Origin: Macrothele yani
Taxonomy: Eukaryota > Arthropoda > Arachnida > Araneae > Macrothelidae
DNA length: 64,000 bases
NCBI GenBank assembly: GCA_039090855.1
Contig: CM077011.1
Location: 22,631,001 to 22,695,000, forward strand
Direction of reading: 5' to 3'
In this document: one piece after another, positions 10,261 to 21,079 of the stretch
Layout of the letters: each line of letters opens with the position of its first letter
How positions within the stretch are numbered: position 1 is the first letter of the stretch
Translations under genes and position numbers: made by a program
Notes under the pieces: model-generated
The model's input: only the letters and a program-made list of their open reading frames with translations
Database searches by the model: none
Told to the model about the DNA's origin: nothing

Positions 10261-10458
10261 GTTTTTTCTGATTCCTATCTGCCTTTATGTCGTGTGCGTC
10301 CTGCTGGCAGGTACGTCACAAGCGGTGTATATGCGTTTTATTATTATTCAACTCTGGTGTATTTAAAAATGAAGGTATATACGAAAGTTCAAAATCTGAA
10401 AGACTATTGTAAAATTTATGCTTCGAGTGAAAGATAGTCAGAATATTATGTCCGCCTA

Positions 10459-11360
10459 TCTACTAAGGGGAATAGCCACCGTTGGCCAAGATGAGCCCAG
10501 AGAGACGGCGTGGTATGGACGCAATGATGCCCTGAAATAGCCACTCTTGGCCAAGGTGATCCCAGAGAGACGGCGTGGTATGGACCCTATGATGCCCTGG
10601 AAGGACACAATCAGGCCCTGGAATAGCCACCCTTGGCCAAGATGAGCCCAGAGAGACGGCGTGGAATGGACGCAATGAGGCACTGGAATAGCCACCCTTG
10701 GCCAAGATGACCCCAGAGAGACGGCGTGGAATGGACGCAATGAGGCACTGGAATAGCCACCCTTGGCCAAGATGACCCCAGAGAGACGGCGTGGTATGGA
10801 CCCTATGATGCCCTGAAAGGACACAATGAGGCCCTGGAATAGCCACCCTTGGCCAAGATGAGCCCAGAGAGACGGCGTGGAATGGACGCAATGAGGCACT
10901 GGAATAGCCACCCTTGGCCAAGATGACCCCAGAGAGACGGCGTGGTATGGACCCTATGATGCCCTGGAAGGACACAATGAGGCCCTGGAATAGCCACCCT
11001 TGGCCAAGATGAGCCCAGAGAGACCGCGTGGAATGGACGCAATAAGGCACTGGAATAGCCACAATTGGCCAAGATGACCCCAGAGAGACGGCATGGTATG
11101 GACCCTATGATGCCCTGGAAGGACACAATGAGGCCCTGGAATAGTCACCCTTGGCCAAGATGAGCCCAGAGAGACGGCGTGGAATGGACGCAATGAGGCC
11201 CTGGAACAGCCACCCTTGGCCAAGATGGGCCCAGCGAGACGACGTGGTATGGACGCAATGAGGCCCTGAAACAGCCACCCTTGGCCAAGATGGGCCTAGC
11301 GAGACGGCGTGGTATGGACGCAATGAAGCCCTGGAAGGACGCAATGAGGCCAGGTAGCTA
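10459..11360. repeat. Minisatellite, 63-bp unit with a longer variant
   Basis: Repeats of 'tggccaagatgagcccagag', 'agacggcgtgg(a/t)atggac' and 'gcaatgaggc', alternating with a longer form containing 'cctatgatgccctggaagg'. About 14 units with few differences, so it is young or homogenised. The long minus-strand frames of up to 199 codons through it exist because the unit length is a multiple of three; I do not take them as genes. Confidence 0.9.
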
Positions 11361-11830
11361 TTGGCGTTCAGGAACCCATCAAGTGGTACCAGCGGCACCA
11401 GGTCATACCAGGAAGACATCCTTCAGACATGCGCACTGCCACCGCCGTCCTGTACTTGACCGACAAGAGCATCTGGTTGATGGTTCTCGTGTGTCTGATG
11501 CAATATCCTCCACCGCCAGTCACTTTTGTACAGCAGAAACCTCGATTCGTCGGAGAAGGGCACCTTTTCCCAATCTTTCACTGTTCAATGACGGTAGTCC
11601 CATGCAAACTGCGGGCGTCGTTGCCCATGGACCTGGGTTAACACGAGCGTCTTGACGCAGCGTTGACTCTGGAGACCTATACGCAACAGAGACCGCTGTA
11701 CTATTATCAGGGACACTTGCATGAGTGTCCAGCGCTCATTTGCGTGGTCAATTGCTGAACTGTTGCGCGTTTTACCACTCGACTTAGGTGGCATTCCTCT
11801 CTAGGGCCGATGGCCTTTGGGACTCCACAG
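11361..11830 (-). pseudogene. Tc1-type transposase middle fragment
   Basis: The minus strand reads, in order, VQRSLLRIGLQSQRCVKT (second helix-turn-helix), VLTQVHGQRRPQFAWDYRH, a FSDESRFLLYKSD stretch with the first catalytic Asp, PDALVGQVQDGGGS, and a SWYDLVPLVPLDGFLNANSYL segment that precedes the second Asp in this family. It then runs into the minisatellite, so the C-terminal half is gone. It differs from the Tc1 copies at 8405, 19230, 34824 and 39565 and represents another subfamily. Stops and one or more shifts are present. Confidence 0.75.
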
Positions 11831-12903
11831 TCATGACTTCGGGAGGCATTCGGTGTGCCAGTGGTCCATTCTTGTTACACCCTTACTGCAGCACCTCGCA
11901 AACAGCCCCCAAAGTATTCTATTTCTGAGATGATTCCACCCTTGGAACGGTAGCCGATTATCATTCCACGCCCTTAAATCACTACCTCTGCCAATTGTGC
12001 TCACGTGAAGCACTATGGCTCATCTGTCCTTGCCGGCCGCTTATATCTCCGTGCGATCGATCTTGTCACGTGCACCTTGTGACTTGCCTGACCGGGTACA
12101 CAGTGATTCCAGGGTGGTCATAGTATTCTCATACGACTGTGAACATATAATGAATGTATTTCGGCATACGATTTAAGGGCTTCAAAACAGGCCCCCTAAT
12201 TCTAAGCAAAAAGGGCATCCGTTGGGTTCATACACATATATTGGATTGGATTGCACTCGTCAACAAATTTTACACAAAAATTTAAATCTCGCTTTATTTT
12301 TTAAATTTTTATATTGTTTGTATGTAAGGAGACAAAACATGACCGTGAAAAGATTGACTCCCTCAAATTTATGAAGTAGACCTTATAATAAAATCACAAC
12401 TGCGCGCTTACAGTTATTAAAAAAAATAATGCCCACATTTTCTTCTTTGAGAAGTATTGCTTAAGAGGAGGCACCAAAGAAAAGTAGCAATATGTTGCAT
12501 GATTTATAGGCTTTCCCCATATCATTGGAACAGCAAAAGGCATGGGGCGCCCTTTGCCATTTATCCAATTTCTGAGATTGCAAGAAGAATTGTTGCAAAT
12601 TGCATGTGGCGCCCATTTTTTTTTATTTTGGTCACAAACTTTGCACCCAAAGTAATAATAGTAAGCGTTGCGTATCAAAGCCGTTATGTTGCGTTTCTGT
12701 GCAGAAAGTGTCACTTCCCCACACACACATAACGGAAGCCATTTAGTACTACGACGTATTAACACATAAACGTGGCATGTTTGTATAACACTTGCGGACA
12801 ATCTATAAAAGCAGACTCAAAACAGCGAAGAAGGTGACAGCTGTAGCATAAAACAAACAACAATGCGATTAGAAAATGAAAACCGCTGGCGACTCATTTG
12901 AAA
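11831..12903. other. Unassigned sequence
   Basis: No recognisable gene. The open frames around 12394-12801 lie on opposite strands of the same AT-rich stretch and match nothing I know. Confidence 0.4.
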
Positions 12904-12907
12904 ACCC

Positions 12908-13400
12908 TATAACGAAGTGAATTTCTCCGTCATTTTTATCCGCGCCAGGATTCGAACCCGGGTCCACTCATTCCGGAATAAGTTGCTCTACCAATTGAGC
13001 TACGCGGACGATTATTCTGATTCCTATCTGCCTTTACGTCGTGTGCGTCTTCTGGCAGGTACGTCACATCTCCTGGTACGTTACATCATCTCCCCCTTAT
13101 TTTTCTTTTTTTTTTTCTTTCGAAGTGCTGCTCATATTTTTCCTATCTCGCGGTGTGGAAATAACATCACACCAATGCGAGATTTTGAACGGTCGGGTCA
13201 TCCGGATAGTTCGGGCGCCATTATAACGAAGTGAATTTCTCCGTCATTTTTATCCGCGCCAGGATTCGAACCCGGGTCCACTCATTCCGGAATAAGTTGC
13301 TCTACCAATTGAGCTACGCGGACGATTATTCTGATTCCTATCTGCCTTTACGTCGTGTGCGTCCTTCTGGCAGGTACGTCACATCTCCTGGTACGTTACA
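12908..13400 (-). mobile_element. TRIM copy B, youngest copy
   Basis: LTRs are 12908-13085 and 13222-13400 (178 and 179 bp) and differ by a single indel by my reading. The minus-strand primer site is TGGCGCCCGAAC, a 12-nt match to the tRNA-Lys site used by many LTR elements. The internal part is 136 bp, about half that of copies A and C. ACCC is duplicated at 12904-12907 and 13401-13404; removing the insert restores 'tttgaaaacccttacag', which also occurs intact at about 13428. tRNA-like modules are at 12938-13009 and 13252-13323 with CCGGGTTCGAATCC B-boxes. Near-identical LTRs imply recent activity of some partner element. Confidence 0.88.
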
Positions 13401-13404
13401 ACCC

Positions 13405-14690
13405 TTACAGCTCATATAGGCTTTTTTGAAAACCCTTACAGATCTTATGGCCTTGTGCTGCAATCCCGTGGTAAAGCATATCCCTAATTTCTAGTCATGT
13501 TCCGTTTTTGTTGTTAAGCAGTGTATCATAAAAACTAGAGCTAAGATTCAAATTTTATTCTTATATTCGTGATCAGCATCACAAAATTAGAAAGATTTAG
13601 TGTTTATATAAAGGATACAATTTGATTGTTAACCAGTGTTATTGGAAGACGATTGCAGAGAGGAATCAGTGGTTAATAGAATGGAAATTTACTCTGAGAA
13701 GAAACAGAATATAACAATTCCTGGAATTGTGTCCATTGCCACTTTCACCCTCCAAGTGAGCGCTGCATCTGGAAGACCGTTGTTGCTTCTTCTTTTTGTG
13801 TGCCTTTAACTATCGGTCAATGTCACTTAGCCCTCAAGTAGGAAATCCTAAACTTTTATAAGTAACAAAATATCTAAGACAAAAGTGTTATTGTAAACGG
13901 CAAGGTAAGTGCCCATGCAGCAGAAAACGTTTCAGATATGTATCGATAATGTTACAATATCTCATTTTCATTACCCTTTCAGAGATATCTTACAATTACC
14001 TTTCAGCAAAATCTATTTTGGAACATTACTCGTTGTATATTACGGTAACGTTAAAAATAGCATTCTCTGATACTACTGTTTCATAGCTTCCATTGTACAT
14101 AATTGCTACCTTGATGTTACATTCCGGCGATATTTAAGAATTTCGGCTTGGCAACGGCGTGGATGCGCATGCGCATTTATGCCATTGCACCGAAGCACGC
14201 TCGTAGTCGTATGTAAATGTGCTACTGGGATATTCTTTGGTGGTACTGTCGTACTCGAGTTAGCTAGTTAGTTGATTTAATATTTCATCCTTTTTCTTTT
14301 TGTGCTTCAAGATCATCTGAACGTAAGTAATTGTTTTGATTATTATAATTTTCAAATTCGAAAAAGCATTTTGTAAAATCTAAGTAATTGGATGTGTTGC
14401 TGCATTAGTATACTATACCAGCATGTTTTTTTTTTGACTTGAAGCTGAGAACTTTCATAATTGGTAGGTATTTAGAGAAATGACGAATTTCATTTTCTTT
14501 CTTTTTTTCGCTGAAATATAGTCTATTCCACATGTATAATAGAAATTCGACACCCCTATTTGGGACCGATTTTTATTTCTTTTGTTATCAATATGGAAGC
14601 GCTGCCACTGTTCCCAATGGACAGCGGTAGGCGTTGAACATGTGAAAATGTGAACAACTCGTAATACGACTGTTGTTGCTTTTGAAATAG
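13405..14690. other. Unassigned sequence
   Basis: The first part repeats 'tttgaaaacccttacag' (around 12898/13401 and 13428), the tandem duplication into which TRIM B inserted. Around 13890-14060 there are 'gttaca' and 'ggtaacgtt' words like those at 14760-15050. No gene recognised. Confidence 0.4.
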
Positions 14691-14705
14691 CTGTCGAGTG
14701 TAATA

Positions 14706-15060
14706 TTTTTTTTTTTTTTTTTTTTGTGATTTTACAAAGTTTATTAAAACTATAATGTTCAACGCAGTAAGTACGTAACAGTAATGTGATGATGTCACAA
14801 ATATATTTCAAATACGTAACGGTAACGTAACGAAGTTAAAAATATTTTTTCAAATACGTAACAGTAACATGAAGTTGGTATGTTGAAGTTACGAAGACCT
14901 TTCACTGTAACGTATCGGGTTTGTTTCGAAGTTATGTTACGTTTGAGGACATTTTGACGTAACCGTTGGGTTTCTGAAAAATTACTGTTACACTGCGCAG
15001 CGTATCTGAAATGTCTCAATGTTTCAGTGCTACATACTTGTAACATACACGAAACATTCT
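14706..15060. repeat. Poly-T run followed by a 'gtaacg'-rich segment
   Basis: A ~19-nt T tract is followed by 'acgtaacggtaacgtaacg', 'acgtaacagtaac' and related words. Such motifs are common inside non-autonomous hAT-type elements, but I found no matching termini, so the assignment is tentative. Confidence 0.3.
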
Positions 15061-16649
15061 GTGCCGCGTGGGTGTTATTAGATCTCTAGTGAAAAATTGT
15101 CGCTATGTATTGTAATAGATACGAATATATAATACAAACGTGTATGCATATTGTCACGTATGCACATTTTTACACGGTGGAATCTTTCACCGCAAAATGG
15201 ATTTAGTGATTCCCCGGATTTGATCGGACCCGAGCTCCCCGTCATGAGCGGGTTCTACTGTATTCCAAAAATGTGTCAAGAGTCCTCCTTTGATGAAGCA
15301 CAAAATCCACAAGATAGTAAAAAAATCATTAATTAGTAAGTCGAATACCAATAGATTAAACATGTGTTTGGACCCGGGGTAAAATATTTTTCTCCACGCA
15401 GCCAGTGCGAATCCTTCCATTCTTGGCATGAATAATGCGTACCATTAATATTCCCTTGTTCAAGACGTGGACATTTGGAGCAACATTTACAAATAAATCC
15501 TAAACAAGCCCTCCGAATCAATGTTAGTCAGATTAGCAATACATAATCTCGTTATGAATTTCTAATGTGGATTTCTATAATCCTTGGGATGAATGTCTAC
15601 GACCGCGCGCATCAGTTCAAGACAATGTGGAATCGGATTGCGTAGTTTCAATGGAACCCTATTCGACAAAATATTCTAATGAATTCCAGGGACAAATGTG
15701 ATGCTAGATTCTGAGGCAACACTACAGTAAGGAAAATCTCGAAGTTCTGAGGAAATGCTTGCGTAGGGTTATAAATGTTGAATTCATTGGAAGAACTTAG
15801 ATATCAAAATCGGAACGTTTATACATATTTCTTAAAGGAAGGAGGTAAACTTAAATTAAATTTGTGTTTTGAGTATCTGAGAAAAATGATTAACCAAAGA
15901 ACGGAATTTGCTACTGATTGTAAATATGAGCTCGAAACTGTATGAAAAAAATCCATGAAAACTAAATATTCAAAATGGACAAGCAAAATGAGGTTAGGCA
16001 AACACACGAGCAGCTTATGAATCACACAAGCAGCTTTTAATTGTGGCAATGGAGAGAATGGGATAAAAAATGCATATGAATAAAAACGTCAAAACCTTTT
16101 TATGAAAGTATAGGATAGTTTATCTGTTTTTATATAGTTAAAAAAATTAATCAATATCGTGTACGTGCTTAAGGAATCCATCGAGAACTTTGGTAATTTG
16201 CTCTTGAACGTTTCTTCTGCAATAGATACCAACAAAAATCTGTATGCCAAGGAGCAGGTTACTTATTAATGAAATGCTTCTTATTAGAGTCCATAATGAA
16301 AAAATTAGTGTCATTAAATTCGTTACTTACAAACCCCATTGTTCGATTATTTTAATTAATGTTATCAGAAAATTTATTATTGAGCAAATCAGAAAGTGGC
16401 TTTATAGAAGTGCTTTTATCAAACTTTTTCTAAACGATGATACTGTCATTAAAGTAGAAATTTTTTTGTTGTCTTTTCATATTTAATTTTAAGCGAAACC
16501 AACTCCAGATCATTGCGCTAAATACCTATGGAATTCAGAAACAGTATTTGAAATAATATGCAGTATCGGGTCATTAATTTGATACATTCAAAACCGCGGA
16601 AGTTCCCAAACTTGTTCTGCGATTGGTGCGATGAACCAAGATTTCATGA
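15061..16649. other. Unassigned AT-rich sequence
   Basis: Only short open frames with no family resemblance. Confidence 0.4.
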
Positions 16650-16865
16650 TTTTTAGAAGATTACAGATAGTTGGCTTCTAACTATTCAAACGAAATGGGC
16701 CTGTGTTCGAGTCCCGGTGAGGCATGTATGTTGTATTTATCTTACGGCACTGGCTCTCTTCCTTCTCTGGAACCAGTGACCCTAAATTGGGGACGAGAGA
16801 CTGATTATAGCCCATGGAGTTGCTCACTGTGGTCATTAACCCTTTGACTGGCTGGAACAAATTAA
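16650..16865 (+). mobile_element. SINE family 1, plus-strand copy
   Basis: The tRNA-like head ends with 'gttcgagtcccggtgaggca' (B-box near 16712). The body contains 'ttacggcactggctctct', 'ccagtgaccctaaattgggg' and 'agttgctcactgtggtcatt'. The A-box half is mutated and there is no clear A-rich tail, so it is an old copy. Confidence 0.75.
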
Positions 16866-17149
16866 CTCGGGGGTTAGTAAAATGAGTTGAAACCATATCG
16901 AACACACTCGTTGTCTAAGAAGTGAGCCGAAGTGGCTGGAATGGGGAAAGCTGCGCATCAGGGACCGTCGCTTTCCTCTTAGCATTGTTATGCAAAGTAG
17001 TGATTTAGGGGGATGATCACTAATTTGTCTGACTAATATCTTCTAAAATGGCTACAACAAGGAAGACGAAACTAAGAGAGAAAGAAGAGCAGGAATTTTA
17101 CCCACTTGTTTCTACCCAGTGGCACGATGTCGGTGTCAGGGAGTCTAGT

Positions 17150-18105
17150 CTGCACTCTACTCCATAGCCCAGTGGACATCATTCCACTGGGCTATGGTTT
17201 AGTCTGCGCTCCACTCCATAGTATGCACTCCAGGTCTAGTCTGCACTCTACTCCATAGTCTGCACTCCAGGTCCATTTTGCACTGCACTCCATAGCCCAG
17301 TGGACATCATTCCATTGGGCTATGGTTTAGTCTGCACTCCACTCCATAGCCTGCACTCCACGTCTAGTCTGCACTCCACGTCTAGTCTGCACTCCACGTC
17401 CATAGTCTGCACTGCAGGTATAGTCTGCTCTCCACTCCATAGTCGGCACTCCAGGTCTAGTATGCACTCCACTCCATAGTCTGCACTCCAGGTCTAGTTT
17501 GCACTCCACTACATAGTCTGCACTCCACCCCATAGCCCAGTGAACATCATTCCACTAGGCTACGGTTTAGTCTGCATTCCACTCCATAGTCTGCACTCCA
17601 GGTCTAGTCTGTACTCTACTTCATAGTCTGCACTGCACTCCATAGCCCAGTGGACATCATTCCATTGGACTATGGTTTAGTCTGCACTCCACTCCATAGT
17701 CTGCACACCCCGTCTAGTCTGCACTCCACGTCTAGTCTGCACTCCACTTCATAGTCTGCACTCCAGGTCTAGTCTGCGATCCACTCCATAGTCTGCAATC
17801 CAGGTCTAATCTGCACTCCACTGCATAGTCTGCACTCCACGTCTAGTCTGCACTGCACTTCTAGTCTGCCCTCCACTCCATAGCCCAGTGGACATCATTC
17901 CACTGGGCTATGGTTTAGTCTGCACTCCACTCCATAGTCTGCACTCCTGGTCTAGTCTGCACTCAGCTCCATAGTCTGCACTCAGCTCCATAGTCTGCAC
18001 TCCACTCCATAGTCTGCATTCCAATCCATAGTCTGCACTCCACGTCTAGTCTGCACTCCCCTCGATAGCCCAGTGGACATCATTCCACTGGGCTATGTAG
18101 TGAAG
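17150..18105. repeat. Satellite of 'tagtctgcactccactcca' with embedded hairpins
   Basis: About 50 copies of a 19-21-bp word, 'tagtctgcactccactcca', with variants '...ccaggtc' and '...ccacgtc'. About six times (near 17165, 17289, 17538, 17648, 17878 and 18065) it is interrupted by 'catagcccagtgga', 'catcat', 'tccactgggctatg', a 14-bp perfect hairpin with a 6-nt loop. Confidence 0.85.
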
Positions 18106-19203
18106 TTCCATTCATGCTTTTTGCCATGGAACGGAGAATAAAGGAATAGAAGCGAGCGCTTACCATCCGTGACAGGGTTATGGTCTGTACTGCTGATATT
18201 ATGTAGAGAAAGGAATTGTTTGGCCCAAGCTTTCGTAAAGCCCGGCCGTTATGTGAACATCATTGTTTGGGGTGCACAGAAAATTTGGGAACCATATATT
18301 TCAGATATATCGGCCGCTTAAAGGGTTAAACCCCCAATCAGAAAGAAATTGCCAGATTCATTAATTCAATCACGTTTTCCATAATAAGTGTTAATCTCAT
18401 ATGAGTTCGCATTTGTGATGAAAGTCGGTGTTTTCAAAATAAGCCTTGCGCGAACACGTCATTAAATTGAATGAAGGAAAGCAATGTGGAAAATCCGAAT
18501 CCTGTTTTGAAAGCGGGAAACGATGGGGAGAACTACAGATCAGGCGAACTAGAAAAGGGTGGTACTCACGAATGTGTGATGAACTCTCAAACAGCTAAAG
18601 AAAAAGAAAGCAATAGTGATGTTAACTTTGCCTTTTCTTTATACAATTGTAGGCAGAGAAAGAAGTGATTTTGCCTTTTGTGCTACTCAACATGAGATAA
18701 AGCAAAATTTCTGTAGAATGTATCTCAACTTCTGACCCGTGATTTCCGTGAAATTTTCGGCAATACACTCAGCTATCAATTTTTTTGCGAGAAAAATAAA
18801 TCGACAGAATAAAAGTTGAAAGAAAATTTCCTGTCATGTCAAAGATGGGAAACTCAGGGAAAAACGAGTGGCTTCGAATTCTTGAAATGCTGAGTCACAA
18901 TAAACAAAAGTGCAATTCTTGTCGTAGTTGACATACAGCTCATTTGCTAGTAGAGATAACTTTTGACCCTCTCAGCAACAGCGCCAGTCACTTACGAGAC
19001 GGAAATCATTCTGTAAAGAACTTGGCAGATTATTATGACTGATAAATATAGAGCAGAAGAGATACACAAGGTAGACTAAATAATGCAAACACAACCACAA
19101 ACCGGAAATGTTTCTTAAAATAGTGTTACTAACCTACGTTTATTAGTTACACAAGTAGTTTTTAACCTGATAGCTAAGTAGGTTCTGGACAAGTGATTTA
19201 ATT
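18106..19203. other. Unassigned sequence
   Basis: An open frame at 18471-18668 (65 codons, lysine- and glutamate-rich) is hydrophilic but has no recognised relative and no visible splice context. I see nothing else. Confidence 0.4.
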
Positions 19204-19215
19204 GTCGTGTACAGA

Positions 19216-20048
19216 CTAGGCTCCAATGGCTGAATATACAGGATGACCAATAAGGCGTGTGTCCCCCATTTTGGTCGATACAGCGTTGAATCCGACGTGG
19301 CATCGAGGCAATGGAGTCCGAATAGAGTGCTGGAGTATCGTGGACCATGTGGTGTTGATCCGAGTTAACAGTTCATCTTTACTTTGCGGGGTTGGGAGAG
19401 TACTCAAGCGACGTCCAATCGTGCTCCACAGATGCTCGATGGGCGAGAGGTCGGGGGATCGTGCTGGCCACGGAAGCATCCGTACACCATGTGAAGCATT
19501 CAGGCTGATCCGAGCGGTATGCGGCCGGGCGTTATCCTGTTGAAAAACCGCGTTTGGGATGCCCTGCAGATACGGTAGTGCCACGGGACAAAGCACCTCG
19601 TTAACATTGCGGTATGTCGTCAATGTGCCCGTAATGTACCAGCGGTGAGTTGGCTGTTGGCGATGATAGCACCCGACATCATGATTCCACGTTGCCGGGC
19701 CGTGTGGCCCTCCACAATGGTGGAGGAATCCGCCCGTTGTCTACGTCGCTTCCAAACTCTCACACAGCGATCAACCGTGGTGAGACAGAACCAGGATTCG
19801 TCTGTGAGCACCACACCGTTAAATTCAGCACACCACGAAGCTCTGGAACGACACCACGCCAAGCGGTGACGACGATGGATCGCTATTAAGTAGAGCCTTA
19901 ACAACGGACTGGTGGACAGCAAACTAGACGCATCCAATTGGCGCGACACTGTCCGCGTTGATATCGGAGCATCCAAGCCTCCTCGTACACTCCGCAAAAT
20001 GTCGCCCGTTGTGCCTGTGGGTCCGCAACTGCATGACGTCGAATGCAA
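19216..20048 (-). pseudogene. Tc1-type transposase in two frames
   Basis: The upstream frame (19620-20048) has PISTRTVSRQLDASSL (helix-turn-helix), VVLTDESWFCLTTVDRCVRV with the first Asp, and GIMMSGAI. The downstream frame (19216-19623) has TYRNVNEVLCPVALPYL, AVFQQDNARPHTARI with the second Asp, and LPWPARSPDLSPIEHLW with the Glu; I count 32 residues between second Asp and Glu. The frames join with a small shift at 19620-19623. The N-terminal domain beyond 20048 is degraded. Terminal repeats were not resolved; 'tacaggatgaccaataagg' at 19237 may be one end. Confidence 0.8.
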
Positions 20049-20394
20049 CGATCGGTGTGTTCGTATGTCCGTCTCTGTGTTCTGGTATCCTTACGACGTT
20101 GCACAGATTTTTCTTGGTACCACTGTCTCCAAATGCAACCGACGGTTGTGGCATCACGTTAGGTTTCTCCCGTAGTACGACGCAAAAACCATCCGACGAT
20201 ACGAAGGCCTACGAGGAAACATCTTGTGAACTCATCCGTTTGACGAAATCGTGTACGACTGCTTCTTAACGGCATTGTTACCTCTTTTTCGTTTTCCAGA
20301 CACGGTTACAGCAGAACCACTCACTTCTTGCGGCCGTGACGACGTCTGGACTAATGGCCTCGCGGGCTGGTTTTCCGCTTATATCCCGAGCGCC

Positions 20395-20650
20395 GTTCAT
20401 GCGATTGGCCTGCAAATGCAATCATTTACATAACTTGCACGTGTGCACCTATCCTGCAATCTGCATGGCGCTGCGTTTACGTCTTCGTGGTATGGCATTT
20501 CCTCTGTCAGGCATTTGGTTACTTGGTGATGGAAACCCATTTCTTTCAGCTCTCGACCAACTGCAACGGTGCTGTCGTTGCTTCCAGAGGCATCAAGGAA
20601 CTCGGTGGTGAGTGTCGCAATCGCGAACAGGCAATTTCGTCTCACCACCA
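20395..20650 (-). pseudogene. Possible Tc1 N-terminal relic
   Basis: The minus-strand frame includes SNDSTVAVGRELKEMGFHH, which resembles the second helix-turn-helix of Tc1 transposases (STVTVRRELKGLGFHG type). The following residues do not continue into a catalytic domain. It lies upstream of the relic at 19216-20048 but belongs to a different subfamily or a separate insertion. Confidence 0.4.
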
Positions 20651-21079
20651 GCTTTAGCAGTCAGCGGTCGAGCTTTGCCATTTTATGTGACACATCATGA
20701 TGTGATTGATCTATTGTGTTTTTCTAGATGTTTCCACTTCACGATAGCAACACATACAGTTGATCAACTCAGCTTCAGCAGGGCAAAGATTTCCCGAACT
20801 AACTTGTTACTCAGATGACATCCTATGACCGTGCTAAGTTGAAAGTCACTGAGACCCAGTCTATTGATCATGCTTGTGTATGATATTTGCCAGGCCTTGT
20901 GCAACTTATTCTACTTGAATGGGCCATGGTTATGACGTTAATAGGCAAATCCACTACTCCAAAGTGATATATATATATATCATCATCATCATCATCATTG
21001 TCAACCATTATCAATCCACTGGTGGACGAAGGTCTCCCTAAGTTTCCTCCACAACGGTCTGTCTTGTGCCAGTCTCCTC

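Larger units (their letters stand above)
9733..10320 (-). mobile_element. TRIM copy A with tRNA-like modules in its LTRs
   Basis: LTRs are 9733-9895 and 10159-10320 (163 and 162 bp). Read on the minus strand the LTR begins TGTGACGTACC and ends in GTTATA. It is followed by TGGCGCCCAAAC, a primer-binding-site-like sequence complementary to a tRNA 3' end. The internal part is only 263 bp with no conserved frame and ends in GGGGCGGGAGA, a polypurine tract, directly before the 3' LTR. AGCG is duplicated at 9729-9732 and 10321-10324, and the empty site is a Tc1 TIR. These are hallmarks of an LTR retrotransposon reduced to its cis signals; it would need a partner's Gag and reverse transcriptase. Confidence 0.85.
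8405..10327 (-). mobile_element. Tc1 element with both TIRs, interrupted by a TRIM
   Basis: The left TIR starts after TA at 8403-8404 with 'cactgctggccaacc', then 'aaaatgtaacatcaag'. The right TIR is the complement, 'cttggtgttgcattttgg' then 'gtggccagcg', at 9705-9732. The TRIM at 9733-10320 splits it, and 10321-10329 ('agcggtgta') supplies the missing end and the TA. Removing the TRIM and one AGCG copy gives 'ggccagcggtgTA', matching the other TIR. The element without its insert is about 1.33 kb. Confidence 0.85.

Noticed and set aside
10456..11419. Several long overlapping minus-strand open frames of up to 199 codons
   Set aside because: They are produced by the minisatellite; all frames repeat the same peptide words and there is no start or domain.
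9733..13400. TRIM copies A and B explained as chance pairs of tandem tRNA-SINEs
   Set aside because: The paired ends have the same internal sequence, primer site and purine tract between them, and single 4-bp duplications flank the whole unit, not each half.
18471..18668. 65-codon Lys/Glu-rich frame as an exon
   Set aside because: No conserved motif or clear splice sites; could be chance.
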